From assembly GCF_001431665.1 (NCBI RefSeq), contig NZ_LLXV01000048.1, positions 1 through 64,000 of the forward strand: DNA of 64,000 nt, written 5' to 3'. The position numbers and the translations under genes were made by a program. A model generated the notes under the pieces. The model had not been told where the DNA came from, did no database searches, and saw nothing but the letters and a program-made list of their open reading frames with translations. The stretch's first letter is position 1, and each line of letters starts with the position of its first letter. Below are positions 18,860-26,944 of the stretch, in pieces. This stretch comes from Stenotrophomonas beteli (GTDB lineage: Bacteria > Pseudomonadota > Gammaproteobacteria > Xanthomonadales > Xanthomonadaceae).

Positions 18860-19972
18860 ATGAATACCGCAGTCCCGACCGCCTCGCACCCCAACCCCGG
18901 CATGCAGGTCACCACCTTCGAGAACCCGATGGGCATCGACGGCTTCGAGTTCGTCGAATTCGCCGCCCCGGCCGGCCGTGGCCAGGAGCTGCATGAGTAC
19001 TTCCGGAAGATGGGCTTCAGCGCGGTGCTCAAGCACAAGCAGCGTCCGATTACCGTCTATCGCCAGGGCGACGTCAACTTCCTGGTCAATGAAGACCCCG
19101 ATTCGTTCGCCGCCGACTTCGCCGAAAAGCATGGTCCGTGCGCCTGCGGCTTCGCCATCCGCTTCAAGAAGCCGGGCCAGGAGGTCTACCAGACCGCACT
19201 GGGCAACGGCGCCGAAGCCATCGCCTTCAAGCCGGACAGCAAGGCGGTCAGCGCACCGGTCATCAAGGGCATCGGCGACTGCATGCTGTACCTGGTCGAC
19301 CGCTATGGCAGCGCCGGCAGCATCTACGACGGCGACTACGAGCCGATCGCAGGGGCGGACCTGCACCCGTTCGGCTTCGGCCTGACCTTCATCGACCACC
19401 TGACCCACAACCTGTATTTCGGCAACATGCAGCAGTGGTCGGACTACTACGAGCGCCTGTTCAACTTCCGCGAGATCCGCTACTTCGACATCAAGGGCCT
19501 CAAGACCGGCCTGGTGTCCAAGGCGATGACCGCCCCGGACGGCATCGTGCGCATCCCGTTGAACGAATCGTCCGATCCGAAGAGCCAGATCAACGAGTAC
19601 CTGGACGCGTACAAGGGCGAGGGCATCCAGCACATCGCCTGCTTCACCGAGAACATCTACGAGACCGTCGAAGCGATGCGCGCGCAGGGCGTGGATTTCC
19701 TCGACACGCCGGAAACCTACTTCGACGTGATCGACCAGCGCGTGCCCAACCACGGTGAAGACGTGCCGCGCCTGGCCAGGAACAAGATCCTGATCGATGC
19801 CGACCCGGAAACCCACCAGCGCAAGCTGCTGCAGATCTTCACCCAGAACTGCATCGGCCCGATCTTCTTCGAGATCATCCAGCGCAAGGGCAACGAAGGC
19901 TTCGGCGAAGGCAATTTCACCGCGCTGTTCGAGAGCATCGAGCGCGACCAGATCCGCCGCGGCGTGCTGTAA
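18860..19972 (+). CDS. hppD: 4-Hydroxyphenylpyruvate dioxygenase
   Basis: A non-heme Fe(II) enzyme turning 4-hydroxyphenylpyruvate into homogentisate in tyrosine breakdown. The 370-residue protein has two VOC-type halves. The iron ligands are visible: His in [14 protein letters not shown], His in [14 protein letters not shown] and Glu in [20 protein letters not shown]. The C-terminal helix [14 protein letters not shown] closes the site. GGAG sits seven bases before ATG 18860. hmgA follows 86 bp downstream, so the two act in sequence. When HmgA is limiting, homogentisate polymerises to brown pyomelanin. Confidence 0.97.
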   Translation: MNTAVPTASHPNPGMQVTTFENPMGIDGFEFVEFAAPAGRGQELHEYFRKMGFSAVLKHKQRPITVYRQGDVNFLVNEDPDSFAADFAEKHGPCACGFAIRFKKPGQEVYQTALGNGAEAIAFKPDSKAVSAPVIKGIGDCMLYLVDRYGSAGSIYDGDYEPIAGADLHPFGFGLTFIDHLTHNLYFGNMQQWSDYYERLFNFREIRYFDIKGLKTGLVSKAMTAPDGIVRIPLNESSDPKSQINEYLDAYKGEGIQHIACFTENIYETVEAMRAQGVDFLDTPETYFDVIDQRVPNHGEDVPRLARNKILIDADPETHQRKLLQIFTQNCIGPIFFEIIQRKGNEGFGEGNFTALFESIERDQIRRGVL

Positions 19973-19978
19973 GGTCTG

Positions 19979-20045
19979 CAGGCAATGTCGGCCTGCCGGT
20001 CGGCATTGCCTGTCCGAATGTTAGTGCCGGCCGCTGGCCGGCAAT
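19979..20045. repeat. Hairpin plus GTAG-like palindrome between hppD and hmgA
   Basis: AGGCAATG/CATTGCCT arms (19979-20011) are followed by TTAGTGCCGGCC/GGCCGGCAA (20021-20045), a REP unit whose GTAG has drifted to TTAG. These may trim or stabilise the hppD-hmgA transcript. Confidence 0.6.
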
Positions 20046-20058
20046 CTCTGGAGTTCCC

Positions 20059-21357
20059 ATGTCCCCCGCCCTCACCGCCCGCGGCTACCAGTCCGGTTTC
20101 GGCAACGAGTTCGCCACCGAGGCCGTCGCCGGCGCGTTGCCGGTCGGGCAGAATTCGCCACAGAAGGTGGCCCACGGCCTGTACGCCGAACAGTTGACCG
20201 GCACCGCTTTCACCGCCCCGCGTGGCAGCAACCGCCGCAGCTGGCTGTACCGCATCCGCCCGGCGGTCACCCACGGCGAGTTCACCCCGTTCGCGCAGTC
20301 GCAGCTGCAGTGCGATTTCGGCGCGCAGCCGGCCTCGCCGAACCAGCTGCGCTGGAGCCCGCTGCCTTTGCCGGAACTGCCGACCGACTTCGTCGAAGGC
20401 CTGTACACGATGGGCGGCAATGGCTCGCCCGACGCGCATGCCGGCGTGGGCATCCACCTCTACGCCGCCAACCGCGACATGGTTGGCCGCTACTTCTACA
20501 ATGCCGATGGCGAGCTGCTGATCGTGCCGCAGCTGGGCGGCCTTCGCCTGCTGACCGAGCTGGGCGTGATCGAGATCGAGCCGCAGCAGATCGCGGTGAT
20601 CCCGCGTGGCGTGCGGTTCCGCGTCGAACTGCCCGCTGGCCCGAGCCGCGGCTACATCTGCGAGAACTACGGTGCGCTGCTGAAGCTGCCCGACCTGGGC
20701 CCGATCGGCTCCAACGGCCTGGCCAACCCGCGCGACTTCGAGACCCCGCACGCGGCGTTCGAGGATGTGGACGGTGACTTCGAGCTGATCGCCAAGTTCG
20801 AGGGCCGCCTGTGGCGCGCGCCGATCGACCATTCGCCGCTGGACGTGGTGGCCTGGCACGGCAACTACGCGCCGTACCGCTACGACCTGCGCCGCTTCAA
20901 CACCATCGGCTCGATCAGCTACGACCACCCGGATCCGTCGATCTTCCTGGTACTGCATTCGCCCAGCGACACGCCCGGCACCAGCAACATGGACTTCGCG
21001 ATCTTCCCGCCGCGCTGGCTGGTGGCACAGAACACGTTCCGCCCGCCGTGGTTCCACCGCAACATCGCCAGCGAGTTCATGGGCCTGGTGCATGGCGCCT
21101 ACGATGCCAAGGCCGAAGGCTTCGTGCCGGGTGGCGCATCGCTGCACAACTGCATGAGCGGTCACGGCCCGGACGCGCCGACCTTCGACAAGGCCTCCAG
21201 TGCCGACCTGTCCAAGGCCGATGTGATCAAGGACACGATGGCCTTCATGTTCGAGACCCGCGCAGTGATCCGGCCGACCGCGCAGGCGCTGGCAGCGGGC
21301 CATCGCCAGGGCGATTACCAGCAGTGCTGGAACGGCCTGCGCAACAATTTCCGCTGA
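20059..21357 (+). CDS. hmgA: Homogentisate 1,2-dioxygenase
   Basis: The Fe(II) ring-cleaving enzyme that makes maleylacetoacetate from homogentisate. The 432-residue sequence is full length. The iron-ligand region is intact: [20 protein letters not shown] (His and Glu ligands) and [17 protein letters not shown] (His ligand). [20 protein letters not shown] near the N terminus and [13 protein letters not shown] are family signatures. GGAG lies upstream of ATG 20059. The next pathway enzymes (isomerase and fumarylacetoacetase) are not in the window. Confidence 0.97.
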   Translation: MSPALTARGYQSGFGNEFATEAVAGALPVGQNSPQKVAHGLYAEQLTGTAFTAPRGSNRRSWLYRIRPAVTHGEFTPFAQSQLQCDFGAQPASPNQLRWSPLPLPELPTDFVEGLYTMGGNGSPDAHAGVGIHLYAANRDMVGRYFYNADGELLIVPQLGGLRLLTELGVIEIEPQQIAVIPRGVRFRVELPAGPSRGYICENYGALLKLPDLGPIGSNGLANPRDFETPHAAFEDVDGDFELIAKFEGRLWRAPIDHSPLDVVAWHGNYAPYRYDLRRFNTIGSISYDHPDPSIFLVLHSPSDTPGTSNMDFAIFPPRWLVAQNTFRPPWFHRNIASEFMGLVHGAYDAKAEGFVPGGASLHNCMSGHGPDAPTFDKASSADLSKADVIKDTMAFMFETRAVIRPTAQALAAGHRQGDYQQCWNGLRNNFR

Positions 21358-21360
21358 CCC

Positions 21361-21439
21361 GAAAAGGGGGACGAGGGGATTAAGCCGCAATCAGCACACG
21401 TGTGCCTGAAACGGCTTAATCCCCTCCGTCCCCTTTTTT
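21361..21439. terminator. Long hairpin, copy 2 (bidirectional terminator-like)
   Basis: This is the same element as at 18154-18232. The loop is nearly identical (CAATCAGCACACGTGTGCCT) and the arms are about 26 nt, with a small change in the left arm (GGGGGACGAGGGG instead of GGGGACGGAGGGG) and a longer CCG/CGG stem. It lies just after hmgA and before a convergent gene. Confidence 0.85.
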
Positions 21440-21441
21440 CT

Positions 21442-21981
21442 TCAAGCGACCTCGGCGAACGCGTCGCAATGCTCCAATGGCAACGCCTCCAGCAGGCGTT
21501 GCCGTACGCGCTGGCAATAGCCGTCCGAGGCCAGCCCGGGCAGCATCCGCATCGCCGAATGCAGCCGCTGCAACACCTCTTCTTCCGCGCGCGCCTGCTG
21601 CAGGTCGCGGAACAATGCCGCTGCCTGCGGGTGACGTTGCATCTCCAGGATCCCCAGCACGTAGATGCGCGCGGCCACCAGCGAGCGGCGACGTTCGACC
21701 GGCGTGGCGGCAGGCGCTGCCGACGCCTGCGCCGATGCGGCCCTGGCTGGCCCGGCAACGGCTGGAGGGGAGGGGGCCGCCGCTGCCGGGCCGGTGCTCA
21801 GGTAGCCGGCCTGCACCAGCTGGATCACCATGGCGGGCGCGTCCTGGCCGAGCAGGCCGGTCAGATCGGCGATGCTGCGCTGGCCATCGCACAGGATCAG
21901 CAACCGGCGCTGGCGCATGTCCAGCGGCGCGCGGTGCGCCTGCAGCGCGGTTCGGGCGAGATCGGTCTTGCGCGGTTGCAT
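21442..21981 (-). CDS. Hypothetical protein with winged-helix-like N terminus
   Basis: A 179-residue protein I do not recognise. The N-terminal 65 residues include LDMRQRRLLILCDGQRSIAD and LVQAGYL, a pattern seen in small helical DNA-binding or effector domains. An Ala/Pro-rich linker (about 65-95) separates it from a helical C-terminal domain rich in Leu, Arg and Ala. The ATG at 21981 lacks a clear ribosome site; a TTG at 22044 would add 21 residues. It is convergent with hmgA and divergent from the lipoprotein gene at 22107. Confidence 0.6.
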   Translation of the reverse strand: MQPRKTDLARTALQAHRAPLDMRQRRLLILCDGQRSIADLTGLLGQDAPAMVIQLVQAGYLSTGPAAAAPSPPAVAGPARAASAQASAAPAATPVERRRSLVAARIYVLGILEMQRHPQAAALFRDLQQARAEEEVLQRLHSAMRMLPGLASDGYCQRVRQRLLEALPLEHCDAFAEVA

Positions 21982-22106
21982 GGAAGGGACAGCCAAGTCG
22001 GTGCACGCCGAGCCTGAACGAAGGCGATGAAACGGCGATGACAATGCAGCGCCTGCACGCGCGCTGCGCTAGCGTGCAGCTACCTTCGTGCCAGGGAACC
22101 GCACCG

Positions 22107-22763
22107 ATGAAGCACCTCCCGATTGCTGGTCTGTTGCTCCTTTCGCTCGCCGCCTGCAGTGCAGGCCCCGACAAGCAGGGCGCCGCCGGCAGCGGCAGTG
22201 ATACCCCGGCCGAAACTGCCTCGGCGACCGGGCCCGCGCAGTCGACCGATCCCGACCTGGCGGCCCGCCCGGCGAACGACCTCCGCAAGGACAGCCCGGC
22301 GCGCCTGGATGGATTCGGCGGCGCCACGCTGGGCACCGGCATCGCCGAGGTCCGCAGCGGCTTCGGCACGCCGCTGCAGGGGCTGGGCACCGATGCCGCC
22401 GGCAAGCCGCTGCCCGCCGACGACGGCAACGACGGCTGCTACTTCCTGCGCCCGCAGGATGCCGAGGACCCGCGCCTGATGATCGAAGGCCGCAAGCTGG
22501 TGCGCTACGACGTGCGCAGCGCCGCCATCACCGCACCGGGCGGCGGCAAGGTCGGCATGACCCTGGGCGAGCTGCAGGTGCTGTACCCCGAGCGCGCGGA
22601 CGTCGGTCCTGACAAGTACGACGAGAAAGCGCAGCACCTGCGCGTGCGCCCGGCGCAGGAGGGCGGGGCGGTCATCGACTTCGCACTCGGCGCTGATGGA
22701 CGGGTCAGTGCCTGGCGCGTCGGCAAGACCCCGCAGGTCGATTACGCCGAAGGCTGTGGCTGA
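22107..22763 (+). CDS. Hypothetical lipoprotein
   Basis: A 218-residue lipoprotein with signal MKHLPIAGLLLLSLAACSAG (lipobox LAAC, modified Cys at 17), a Gly/Ser/Ala/Thr-rich tether to about residue 55, and a C-terminal domain of beta character. That domain contains CYFLRPQDAEDPRLMIEGRK, VRYDV and GMTLGELQVLYP, a pattern like the small-molecule or adaptor beta domains of periplasmic lipoproteins. No enzyme motif is visible. The gene stands alone. Confidence 0.75.
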   Translation: MKHLPIAGLLLLSLAACSAGPDKQGAAGSGSDTPAETASATGPAQSTDPDLAARPANDLRKDSPARLDGFGGATLGTGIAEVRSGFGTPLQGLGTDAAGKPLPADDGNDGCYFLRPQDAEDPRLMIEGRKLVRYDVRSAAITAPGGGKVGMTLGELQVLYPERADVGPDKYDEKAQHLRVRPAQEGGAVIDFALGADGRVSAWRVGKTPQVDYAEGCG

Positions 22764-22836
22764 TCCTTGATCCACCGCCCAGCCATGCGCTCAGGCCACG
22801 CGTAGAATCGCGCCACCATTGCTGGGGGAGTGCTCG

Positions 22837-23802
22837 ATGATCGCCATTGCCATTGCCTGGTTCCTGCTCGGCCTGCTGCTGCTGGCGCTGGGCGGGGACT
22901 CCATCGTCAAGGCCGTGTCCGGCCTGGCCCAGCGCTTCGGGGCCAGCCCGTTCACCGCCGGGCTGCTGCTGCTCGGGGTAGCCACCTCGTTGCCGGAACT
23001 GGCGGTCAACGCGCGCGCGCTGGCGGTGGGCCAGCCAGAACTGGCGCTGGGCAATGCGGTGGGCAGCAGCATCGCCAACCTGGGCCTGACCCTGGCGGTG
23101 GCGGCCATCGCCGCGCCCCTGCTGCTGCGCGCGCGCCTGCAGACGGTGCTGTGGTGCTCGCTGCTGGCGGCCGGCGTGCTGCTGATCCTGTTCGGGCTGG
23201 ATGGTCGCCTGGCGCGCTGGGAAGGCGGGGTGCTGGTGGCCGGCTTCATCGCCGTGCAGGTGCTGCTGCTGCGCCGGGGCCGCAGTGAGAGCGCCGAGGT
23301 GCAGGCGGCCCTCGCCGAGTCCGCACTGAGCCGCACCAGCCTGCCGTTGAACGTGCTGCGGGTGCTGATCGCCGCACTGACCCTGTACTGGGGCGCGCGC
23401 CTGGTGGTGGGTGCCGCCGCCGACTTCGGGGCCGCGCTGGGCTGGACGCCGCTGCTGGTCGGCCTGTTGCCGGTGGCAATCGGCACGGCGCTGCCGGAAG
23501 TGGCCACGGCCATCGCCGCCGCACGCCGCGGGCACGGCGACATGGTGCTCGGCCACGTGCTGGGTTCCAGCGTGGTCAACCTGCTGCTGGTGATCGGCGC
23601 GATGGCGATACTGCAACCGCTGGCGCTGCCGGCCTCGTTCGTGCGCCTGGAACTGCCGGCGCTGCTGGCGTTCGCGCTGGTGCTGTACCCGATGCTGCGC
23701 GGCGACCTGAAGATCAGCCGTGGTGAAGGCGCGATCCTGCTGGTCGCGTTCGTCGGCTGGTTCGCACTGGAGCTGCTGCTGGTGGGCGCACCGGCGCTGT
23801 AG
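22837..23802 (+). CDS. Calcium/sodium antiporter (CaCA family, YrbG-like)
   Basis: A 321-residue inner-membrane exchanger with about ten helices in two homologous halves. The two alpha repeats are clear: GVATSLPELAVNARALAVGQ followed by GNAVGSSIANLGL, and AIGTALPEVATAIAAARRG followed by GHVLGSSVVNLLL; both carry the acidic residue that binds cation. GGGAG before ATG 22837 supports the start. The TAG stop is the TAG of a GTAG repeat (23799-23802). It is convergent with the Pha antiporter operon, placing two cation:ion exchange systems back to back. Confidence 0.92.
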   Translation: MIAIAIAWFLLGLLLLALGGDSIVKAVSGLAQRFGASPFTAGLLLLGVATSLPELAVNARALAVGQPELALGNAVGSSIANLGLTLAVAAIAAPLLLRARLQTVLWCSLLAAGVLLILFGLDGRLARWEGGVLVAGFIAVQVLLLRRGRSESAEVQAALAESALSRTSLPLNVLRVLIAALTLYWGARLVVGAAADFGAALGWTPLLVGLLPVAIGTALPEVATAIAAARRGHGDMVLGHVLGSSVVNLLLVIGAMAILQPLALPASFVRLELPALLAFALVLYPMLRGDLKISRGEGAILLVAFVGWFALELLLVGAPAL

Positions 23803-23853
23803 AGCCGAGCCCACGCTCGGCTGCTGTTCGTGCCGGCCCGCAGCCGGAACTAC
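23799..23853. repeat. Facing GTAG palindromes that supply both stop codons
   Basis: GTAGAGCCGAGC/GCTCGGC at the left and a GCCGGC/GCCGG unit ending in CTAC at the right. The left GTAG contains the TAG stop of the antiporter (23800-23802); the right one, on the minus strand, contains the TAG stop of phaG (23852-23850). Confidence 0.85.
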
Positions 23854-24239
23854 CGGTTCTGCGCGGTGTCTTCTTCCCGCACCGGTTCCGGCGGCGGCAG
23901 CTGCTCTTCGGCGGCACGCTCGTTGCCGGGCAGGCTGGGGCGGGTCTCCATCAGCAGCGACAGCGCGGCCTTGGCCATCATGTGCGCGCTGATCGGTGCG
24001 GTGATGAACAGGAACACGGTGATCAGCAGCTCGCGCGGCTGCGGGTCCTGGCCCAGGAAGATGTGGTAGCACACCGAACACACCAGCACGCAGCCCACGC
24101 CCAGTGTGCTGGCCTTGGTCGGTGCATGCAGGCGCTTGAAGAAGGTGGACAGCTTCACCAGGCCCAGTGCGCCGACCAGGATGAAGAAGCAGCCGAACAG
24201 GAGCAGGATCGACAGGCCGATCTGGATCGCGGTGATCAT
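23850..24239 (-). CDS. phaG: Cation:proton antiporter subunit G (MrpG/PhaG)
   Basis: The 129-residue last subunit of the Mrp/Pha antiporter. Three membrane helices occupy residues 1-95 (LSILLLFGCFFILVGALGLV; VGCVLVCSVCYHIFLG; ELLITVFLFITAPISAHMMA) with the family motif RLHAPTKASTLG between the first two. The C-terminal tail is hydrophilic and Pro/Glu-rich. The start overlaps the phaF stop (ATGA). The stop codon lies in a GTAG repeat, so the tail may have been set by the repeat. Confidence 0.92.
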   Translation of the reverse strand: MITAIQIGLSILLLFGCFFILVGALGLVKLSTFFKRLHAPTKASTLGVGCVLVCSVCYHIFLGQDPQPRELLITVFLFITAPISAHMMAKAALSLLMETRPSLPGNERAAEEQLPPPEPVREEDTAQNR

Positions 24240-24520
24240 TCGACGATGTCCCGGCGCAGCACGAACTTGCTCAGCACCACGGTGCTGCCGAAGCCGAGCA
24301 TGGCGATGATCAGCGCCGCCTCGAAATAGATCGGCGAGTTGAGGTACATGCCGAACAACATCAGTTCGGCGATCGCGGTTACCGACAGGGTGTCCAGTGC
24401 GAGGATGCGGTCGGGCACGGTCGGCCCGCGCAGCAGGCGCCAGGTGGCCAGCAGCATGGCCAGGCCGACCACGTGCATGCACACCACCAGGGTGGTCTGG
24501 ATGACTTCAAAACCGGTCAT
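24236..24520 (-). CDS. phaF: Cation:proton antiporter subunit F (MrpF/PhaF)
   Basis: A 94-residue three-helix membrane subunit. The conserved RLLRGPTVPDRILALDTLSV segment between helices 1 and 2 identifies it. It overlaps phaE upstream and phaG downstream by four bases each, indicating tight translational coupling. MrpF-type subunits bind cholate in some bacteria, but as part of the complex it acts in monovalent-cation export. Confidence 0.93.
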   Translation of the reverse strand: MTGFEVIQTTLVVCMHVVGLAMLLATWRLLRGPTVPDRILALDTLSVTAIAELMLFGMYLNSPIYFEAALIIAMLGFGSTVVLSKFVLRRDIVE

Positions 24521-25023
24521 GGGAAGATCTCCATCAACGGCGCCTCATAACGGCGCTTGATCGTATCGATCAGGTCCTGTGGATCCTCCAGGTGCAGCAC
24601 GTGCACCAGCAGGAACCTGCGGTCGTCACTGAGCGCGGCCGAGACCGTGCCCGGGGTCAGGGTGATCATGCTGGTCAGCGCGGCGATGCCGTGGATGTTG
24701 GCGATGTCCAGCGGCAGCCAGATGAAACCCGGGTGGATGTTCTTTTCCGGGCCCAGCACCTGCAGGGCGACGCGGATGTTGGAGATCAGGATGTCCCACA
24801 GGGTCACGCACACCAGCTTGGGCAGCGGCCGCAATGTACCGATGCGGGCGAACTCGCGGTCCAGGCGCGCGGCGAACAGCGGTACCACCACGCCCAGCAC
24901 CAGCCCCAGCACGATCTGGCCGAGGTTGAAGCTGTCGGACATCAGCAGCCAGAACGCCACCACCATGATGCTGAGCATCGGCGAGGGAATCAGGCGACGG
25001 AACAGGGAGCGCGGGGCGGTCAT
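24517..25023 (-). CDS. phaE: Cation:proton antiporter subunit E (MrpE/PhaE)
   Basis: A 168-residue subunit. Two N-terminal membrane helices (LSIMVVAFWLLMSDSFNLGQ; IVLGLVLGVVVPLFAARL) are followed by a cytoplasmic domain with ALTSMITLTPGTVSAALSDD and VHVLHLEDPQ, which is diagnostic of MrpE. The ATG at 25023 shares ATGA with the phaD stop. It is required for assembly of the Mrp complex in studied systems. Confidence 0.93.
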   Translation of the reverse strand: MTAPRSLFRRLIPSPMLSIMVVAFWLLMSDSFNLGQIVLGLVLGVVVPLFAARLDREFARIGTLRPLPKLVCVTLWDILISNIRVALQVLGPEKNIHPGFIWLPLDIANIHGIAALTSMITLTPGTVSAALSDDRRFLLVHVLHLEDPQDLIDTIKRRYEAPLMEIFP

Positions 25024-26555
25024 GGCTGGCGGATCTCCGGCGTGGTCGCGCGCAGCTGCTGCACGTACTCGCTGGGGTGCAGCAGTTGTGCGGCGGTGGC
25101 GTCGGTGTAACGCATCAGTGGCGCAGCGGCCAGGGTCATGCCGACGCCGTAGGCCAGCAGCAGGCAGGCGGCGTACAGCTCGACCCGGCGCAGGCGTGCC
25201 TTGCGCGGCTTCGGCGCATCGGGGTCGACCGGCGGCACGCGCCAGAACAAGCGGATGCCGCCGCGGGTCAGGCCCATGATCACCAGCAGGCTGCTGACCA
25301 GTACGGCGGTCCAGACCGGTGCGGTGTACTGCGCCGGCATGCCGGCCAGCAGCGCGGCCTTGGCCAGGAAGCCGGACAGCGGTGGCAGCCCGGCCACCGA
25401 CACCGCGCCGATCAGGAACAACACCGCCGGCGTTTCCTTGCCCGGCATCGGCGCGACCACTTCCTTGCGGTCGCTGGCACCGCCACGGCGGCGGCGGATC
25501 AGGTCGGCAATCAGGAACAGCGCGGCGGCCACGAAGCTGCTGTGCGGCAGGTAGTACAGGCCGGCCGACAGTACCTGCGGCGTGCCGACCGAGAAGGCGA
25601 TGAACAGCGTGGCCGCCGACACGATCACCAGGTAGGAGATCAGCACGCGCAGGCGGGTCGCGGCCAGCGCGCCGAGGCCGCCCAGCACCAGCGTGGCCAC
25701 GCCGGCCCACAGCAGCCAGTCGCGGCCGTAGCCGGCCATTGCGCCGGCCTCGTCGCCGAACCACAGCATCTGGACGCGCAGCACCGCGTACAGGCCGACC
25801 TTGGTCATGATCGCGAACAGGGCGGCCACGGCGGCCGGCGCGCGCGAGTAGGCTTCCGGCAGCCACAGGTACAGCGGCATCAGTGCGGCCTTGGCGCAGA
25901 ACACCAGCAGCAACAGGCCCATCGTCGCCTTGACCAGGGTCAGCTGCGCCGGCGGCACCTGCGCGATGCGCTGCGACAGCTCGGCCATGTTCAACGAACC
26001 CAGCGAGGCGTACAGCAGGCCCAGCGCGATCAGGAACAGGGTCGAGGCGGTGACGTTGAACACCACATAGTGCAGGCCGATGCGCATGCGCAGCCCGCGG
26101 CCACCGCTGAGCAGCAGGCCGTAGGAAGCGATCAGCATCACCTCGAAGAACACGAACAGGTTGAAGATGTCGCCGGTCAGGAACGCACCGTTGAGGCCCA
26201 CCAGCTGGAACTGGAACAGCGCATGGAAGTGCGGGGCGCGACGGTCCCAGCCCGAGCAGGCATGCAGCAGGCAGGGAATGGCCAGAAGCAGGGTGGTCAG
26301 CAGCATCCACGCCGACAGCCGGTCGGCCACCAGTGCGATGCCCAGCCGCGACGGCCAGTCGCCGAGCAGGTAGACGTTGATCTCGCCACTGGCCGTGCTG
26401 GCGAACAGCAATCCGACCGCCAGCGCCAGCGCCGACAGCGAGGTCCAGGCCACCGCGCGCTGCACCCTGGGGCCATAGCGGCGGTGTTCGACGAACAGCG
26501 ACAGTGCCGCACCCAGCAGCGGAACCAGGATCGGCAGGATCACCAGATGGTTCAT
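25020..26555 (-). CDS. phaD: Cation:proton antiporter subunit D (MrpD/PhaD)
   Basis: A 511-residue, about 14-helix subunit homologous to the proton-pumping NuoM/NuoN subunits of complex I. The conserved helix-7 lysine region (VFCAKAALMPLYLWLPEAYS) and AAVAALFAIMTKVGLYAVLR are present, as is PPLSGFLAKAALLAG. It probably carries one of the proton paths. It overlaps phaC and phaE by four bases each. Confidence 0.94.
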   Translation of the reverse strand: MNHLVILPILVPLLGAALSLFVEHRRYGPRVQRAVAWTSLSALALAVGLLFASTASGEINVYLLGDWPSRLGIALVADRLSAWMLLTTLLLAIPCLLHACSGWDRRAPHFHALFQFQLVGLNGAFLTGDIFNLFVFFEVMLIASYGLLLSGGRGLRMRIGLHYVVFNVTASTLFLIALGLLYASLGSLNMAELSQRIAQVPPAQLTLVKATMGLLLLVFCAKAALMPLYLWLPEAYSRAPAAVAALFAIMTKVGLYAVLRVQMLWFGDEAGAMAGYGRDWLLWAGVATLVLGGLGALAATRLRVLISYLVIVSAATLFIAFSVGTPQVLSAGLYYLPHSSFVAAALFLIADLIRRRRGGASDRKEVVAPMPGKETPAVLFLIGAVSVAGLPPLSGFLAKAALLAGMPAQYTAPVWTAVLVSSLLVIMGLTRGGIRLFWRVPPVDPDAPKPRKARLRRVELYAACLLLAYGVGMTLAAAPLMRYTDATAAQLLHPSEYVQQLRATTPEIRQP

Positions 26556-26944
26556 GCGCGGTCCTCGCCCTGGCGCGGCGGTGCGCGCTCATCCTGCAGG
26601 TCGTCGTCGGGCTCGTGGGCGTCCACGTGGTCGCTGTGGTTGTCACTGCGGCTGCGCATGGCCAGCACGATGCTCACCGCGGTCATCGCGAAGGCGATCA
26701 CGATCGCGGTCAACACCAGCGCCTGCGGCAGCGGGTCGGTGTAGTTGCCCAGGTGGCTGTCCACGCCTTCCTGCAGTACCGGCGCCTTGCCCAGCACCAC
26801 GCGGCCACCGGCGAAGATCAGCAGGTTGGTGGCGTAGGACAGGAAGGTCATGCCGAGGATCACATCGAAGCTGCGCGCACGCAGCAGCAGGTAGATGCCG
26901 ATGGCGGTCAGCACGCCGATCGCGGTAGCCAGGGCCAGTTCCAT
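26552..26944 (-). CDS. phaC: Cation:proton antiporter subunit C (MrpC/PhaC)
   Basis: A 130-residue NuoK-like subunit with three helices: LATAIGVLTAIGIYLLLRAR, LGMTFLSYATNLLIFAGG and DPLPQALVLTAIVIAFAMTA. The middle helix is diagnostic of MrpC. The hydrophilic C-terminal tail (HSDHVDAHEPDDDLQDE) is longer than usual. Its start overlaps the phaAB stop by one base. Confidence 0.93.
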   Translation of the reverse strand: MELALATAIGVLTAIGIYLLLRARSFDVILGMTFLSYATNLLIFAGGRVVLGKAPVLQEGVDSHLGNYTDPLPQALVLTAIVIAFAMTAVSIVLAMRSRSDNHSDHVDAHEPDDDLQDERAPPRQGEDRA

